64,000 nt of DNA from Microthrixaceae bacterium (lineage in GTDB: Bacteria; Actinomycetota; Acidimicrobiia; Acidimicrobiales; Microtrichaceae): contig JAMLGM010000007.1 in the NCBI GenBank assembly GCA_023957975.1, positions 1 to 64,000 on the forward strand, read 5' to 3'. Below, piece by piece: positions 61,259 through 64,000 of this stretch. The notes under the pieces were generated by a model. That model was not told the origin of the DNA, did not search any database, and was given only the letters and a program-made list of their open reading frames with translations. Position 1 is the stretch's first letter. Each line of letters begins with the position of its first letter. A program made the translations under genes and the position numbers.

Positions 61259-61804
61259 TTAGGCGTCAGCGCGGCTGACGTGGGCGTCGACGACGGCCTG
61301 GTTGGCGGCGACGTCGAGGGGCTTTTGGATGACCTTGCCGGCGGCCGAAACGGCGATCGTGGCGACCTGGGTACGCAGCGAATCGAGCGCCGAGCCACGC
61401 TCGGTCTCGAGTTCGGCGAGCGCACCCTGTCGGGCGTTAGCGACCTCGTCCTCGGCAGCTCGGATGATCTCGGAACGCTTGGCCTCGGCGGACTCGCGTG
61501 CCTCGTCGATGATACGAGCGGCTTCGGCACGGGCCTCGGCGAGCGTCGCGTCGTAATCCCGGCGGATCTGTTCGGACTCGACGATGGCGCGCTCGGCGGC
61601 TTCCTCATCGGCACGAATGCGCTCTTCGCGCTTGCGCGTCGACTGCTTGATCGGCGGCAGAAGCACAAACTTCATGAGGGCGAGCAGCGAGAAGAATGCG
61701 ATCGCACCCCAGACCATCTCAGGGACGGTCGGAAGAACGGGGTTGGCTACCTTTTCGGCGGCTTCACCACCCTCGCTGAGGAGGCTGAGCGCTACGGCAA
61801 GCAT
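61259..61804 (-). CDS. ATP synthase b' subunit (second b-type)
   Basis: 181 residues. After a short leader comes a membrane helix (MVWGAIAFFSLLALMKFVL) and a long coiled helix (KREERIRADEEAAERAIVES onward, with repeated ARIIDEARESAEAK). It differs from the next gene in sequence but has the same architecture, so the complex uses a b/b' heterodimer, a layout best known from cyanobacteria and some other phyla. Which of the two is b or b' is by gene order only. Confidence 0.88.
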   Translation of the reverse strand: MLAVALSLLSEGGEAAEKVANPVLPTVPEMVWGAIAFFSLLALMKFVLLPPIKQSTRKREERIRADEEAAERAIVESEQIRRDYDATLAEARAEAARIIDEARESAEAKRSEIIRAAEDEVANARQGALAELETERGSALDSLRTQVATIAVSAAGKVIQKPLDVAANQAVVDAHVSRADA

Positions 61805-61852
61805 GGGTTCTCCTGTTGAAGAAATGACGGACAAAGTTTCGGTTGGCGACTC

Positions 61853-61884
61853 GTGGTGGTGGGGGTGCAACACCCCCACCCCAC
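61853..61884 (-). promoter_or_regulatory. Intercistronic hairpin after atpE
   Basis: The arms GGTGGGGGTG and CACCCCCACC pair perfectly over ten bases around a three-base loop and extend by four more pairs with one bulge. It lies in the 140-base gap between the atpE stop and the b' gene. It may stabilise or limit transcription beyond atpE. Confidence 0.6.
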
Positions 61885-61944
61885 TACCAACAACTCACAG
61901 TTCGCGATGCGCGGCGGTCGGGCCACCTCGCATCCGTGCTGAGA

Positions 61945-62298
<354 letters not shown>

Positions 62299-62308
62299 TC
62301 AGGTCTCG

Positions 62309-62330
62309 GTGGGGAGCAACGCTCCCCCAC
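62309..62330 (-). promoter_or_regulatory. Intercistronic hairpin before atpE
   Basis: GTGGGGAGC pairs with GCTCCCCCAC (one extra C) around AAC. It lies between the atpB stop and the atpE ribosome site, in a 96-base gap, and could act as an mRNA processing or stability element. Confidence 0.5.
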
Positions 62331-62346
62331 GACTTTGTTGAGTGAA

Positions 62347-63123
62347 TCAGTGCGCCGGGTGCAGGGCGCCACCGATGTACACACCGGTGAGCAGGGCGAA
62401 GATGTAGGCCTGAAGGAAGGCCACCATCAACTCGAAGCCCACGAAGGCGATGAGCATGAAGAACGAGAACGGCATGGCGAGCACCAGAGCGTTCAATCCC
62501 CACAAGGTGGCGCTCAACACCGAGAAGGTGATGAGGAGGATGTGGCCAGCCAGCGAGTTGGCGAAAAGACGAACGGCGAGCGAGAACGGGCGCACCAGGA
62601 ACGTGGAGATCAACTCGATCGGGGTCACGAGGATGTACAGCGCCTTCGGAACTCCCGGGGGAAACAGCGCGGAGGCGAAGTAGCCCAGACCGTTGTGTTT
62701 CACGCCGACGGTCACGAACATCACCAACGCCAAGATGCCGAGGATGGCTGGATTGGCCATGCGTGCGTTGGCACCGAAGTGGGCGGTGGGCAAGATGCCG
62801 AAGATGTTGCCGAAGAAGATGAACAGGAACATCGAGATGAGCAGCGGCAGGTACCGGAGGCCGTCCGGGCCGATGGTCGGCATGATGACCTGCTTCTCGA
62901 CGAAGTCGACGGCGATCTCGGCCATGTTCTGGGCGCCGGTCGGAGCGCTCTGCGCGGCCTTCTTCGCCTTGGCTCCGGCGACGAGGAACCAGATCGTCGG
63001 GATGGCCATTGCGATCAGCGAGATCAGGGCGACCTTGTTGAACGCGAACGGTCCGTCCTTGATCAAGAAGTTCGGCCATTCGACCATCTCTTCAATGCCA
63101 GGGAATTTCACCTCAGCGAGCAC
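62347..63123 (-). CDS. atpB: ATP synthase a subunit
   Basis: 258 residues, the static half of the proton channel. About six membrane helices. The essential Arg is in SLAVRLFANSLAGHILL and the C-terminal helix AFLQAYIFALLTGVYIGGALHPAH carries the usual Gln/Tyr residues. Starts at a GTG 43 bases after the atpI-like gene. Confidence 0.95.
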   Translation of the reverse strand: MLAEVKFPGIEEMVEWPNFLIKDGPFAFNKVALISLIAMAIPTIWFLVAGAKAKKAAQSAPTGAQNMAEIAVDFVEKQVIMPTIGPDGLRYLPLLISMFLFIFFGNIFGILPTAHFGANARMANPAILGILALVMFVTVGVKHNGLGYFASALFPPGVPKALYILVTPIELISTFLVRPFSLAVRLFANSLAGHILLITFSVLSATLWGLNALVLAMPFSFFMLIAFVGFELMVAFLQAYIFALLTGVYIGGALHPAH

Positions 63124-63166
63124 GCTTCACTCCTCAGTAGATGACGTCTCAGTTGCCGACAAAGCT

Positions 63167-63643
63167 CTACGCCGCGTTCGCGACGTGGGGATCGTCAGGC
63201 CGGTTTGGAACAGGCTTCGGCTTGAGGCCCGGAAAGGCCATCGAACCCGAAACGAATCGGAGCTCCCACAACAGGAGTCCGAGGTGGGTGACGATGAGCA
63301 TGATGCCAAGCGGCACAAACTCAACCCACGACATGTTGCGGACCGCCATGACCGCAGCGAAGATCAGGCCCAAGCGCAGCAGGTAGCCGCCGAGCGCGGC
63401 ACCGGCCATCAGGGCGAACGAAATACGACCCGCGGCCGACAACATGTAGGCGGCGAGCACGAAATTGACGACGATCAGCACGAGCGCGTAGCCCGCGGAC
63501 AAGATGCCGTTGAGCCCCCAGAATCCGCCGACGAAGAACGTGACCGGGATGAGAATCCACGAGCGCTTCGCCATGTCGAGGGCGATCTCGAATGCCGGAG
63601 CGCTCTGCACGGCGGTGGTCAGCGGGTTCACGGGATCGTTCAT
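63167..63643 (-). CDS. AtpI-like ATP synthase assembly protein
   Basis: 158 residues with four hydrophobic helices (SWILIPVTFFVGGFWGL onward, VIVNFVLAAYML-like, LLRLGLIFAAVMAV, FVPLGIMLIVTHLGLLLWEL). Position first before atpB and the topology match AtpI/ATP synthase I proteins, which help assemble the c ring. The start overlaps the previous gene by four bases. Sequence conservation in this family is weak, so the call rests on context. Confidence 0.75.
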   Translation of the reverse strand: MNDPVNPLTTAVQSAPAFEIALDMAKRSWILIPVTFFVGGFWGLNGILSAGYALVLIVVNFVLAAYMLSAAGRISFALMAGAALGGYLLRLGLIFAAVMAVRNMSWVEFVPLGIMLIVTHLGLLLWELRFVSGSMAFPGLKPKPVPNRPDDPHVANAA

Positions 63644-64000
63644 GCGCCGTACCCTGCCGCTGCTGTCGATACCGCCGCCTCCGGTGCGGTGCCGTTGACC
63701 CCGCGTCGCTCGGCCGCTTGCGCCTCGGCGAGTTCGACATCGAGGCGGGCACGCTCGGCAGCCCGAGCCTCGACGACGCTCTGGCGGGCCTGCGCACGTC
63801 GAGCCGCTGATTCGCCGCGGATGACACCGGCCGCCGCCGCCGCCTCGTCCATCGACCGTCGGTAGCTCAGGTACATGCTCGTGACCGCTCCGACCACACC
63901 GAACACGGCCAGTGCGATGGTCAACACCGGGGTCCAGCCGAGCTTGGAATCGACCCACCATCCGAACAGCGCCAACAGAAACGGCGACACGACCAGCTCA
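63640..64000 (-). CDS. AtpZ-like protein, 5' end beyond the window
   Basis: The visible 119 or so residues read ELVVSPFLLALFGWWVDSKLG, a second membrane helix (ALAVFGVVGAVTSMYLSY) and a long Ala/Arg/Glu coil. The GWWVDSKLG segment between two helices is typical of AtpZ, the partner of AtpI. The frame is still open at the window edge, so the true start is probably outside, though a GTG at 63990 exists. The Ala/Glu-rich C-terminal coil is longer than usual. Confidence 0.65.
   Translation of the reverse strand, partial: ELVVSPFLLALFGWWVDSKLGWTPVLTIALAVFGVVGAVTSMYLSYRRSMDEAAAAAGVIRGESAARRAQARQSVVEARAAERARLDVELAEAQAAERRGVNGTAPEAAVSTAAAGYGA

Overview
This is a GC-rich bacterial chromosome segment, most likely from a high-GC actinobacterium. 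Supporting features are a DUF222/HNH (13E12-type) gene, a PASTA Ser/Thr kinase, a surface protein ending in an LAxTG-type sorting signal, many GTG starts, MurA with Asp in place of the catalytic Cys, and GatCAB. The class Acidimicrobiia (Microthrix/Ilumatobacter relatives) is my best guess. That placement is an inference from gene content and was not tested. I saw no tRNA, rRNA, CRISPR array or prophage. Gene density is high and no gene-free stretch exceeds about 300 bases.

Layout. 1-8.96 kb: a branched-chain amino-acid-type binding lipoprotein diverges from ileS, followed by a large thioester-domain adhesin with eight Ig-like repeats and an HDOD protein. 9.0-14.7 kb: an accessory island on the minus strand with a VapB antitoxin and a VapC reduced to its two ends, an IS3 orfA remnant, immunity-gene debris, a 5'-truncated Rhs protein with its own C-terminal toxin and overlapping immunity gene, a detached GIY-YIG toxin tip with an Imm26-like immunity gene, and an IS3-family element whose orfB is frameshifted. 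14.8-21 kb: GH3 glycosidase, DUF222/HNH protein and an OafA-type acyltransferase with an SGNH domain. 21-26.3 kb: three tandem lipoproteins that look paralogous, then gatB, gatA and gatC. 26.4-34.1 kb: SCP2-like protein, MFS transporter, PASTA kinase, small secreted protein, HAD hydrolase and ligA. 34.2-40 kb: small membrane proteins, a NarL-type two-component system and a MetE/UROD-like protein. 40-44 kb: mnmA with its cysteine desulfurase (tRNA 2-thiolation), a methyltransferase and an SRPBCC protein. 43.6-51 kb: a long minus-strand run of murA, NifU-like, meaB, enoyl-CoA hydratase, TolB-like propeller, maltokinase-like pseudokinase and rhomboid protease. 51-55.5 kb: MFS transporter, J-domain protein, duplicated-domain acidic protein and glpX. 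55.5-64 kb: the complete F1Fo ATP synthase operon (Z?-I-B-E-F'-F-H-A-G-D-C), with separate b and b' subunits and hairpins flanking atpE; its first gene runs off the window.

Four things stand out. (1) The 9-14.7 kb island is a decayed polymorphic-toxin locus that still carries two apparently intact toxin/immunity pairs. (2) Short tandem repeats (14-37 bp) recur at gene 3' ends and often contain the stop codon itself. (3) A maltokinase homologue has lost its catalytic HGD and DFE residues and sits between a membrane-anchored propeller and a rhomboid protease. (4) Several proteins have altered active-site residues (MurA Asp117, a MetE-like protein without its zinc-ligand motif, LigA with a shortened zinc-finger spacing).
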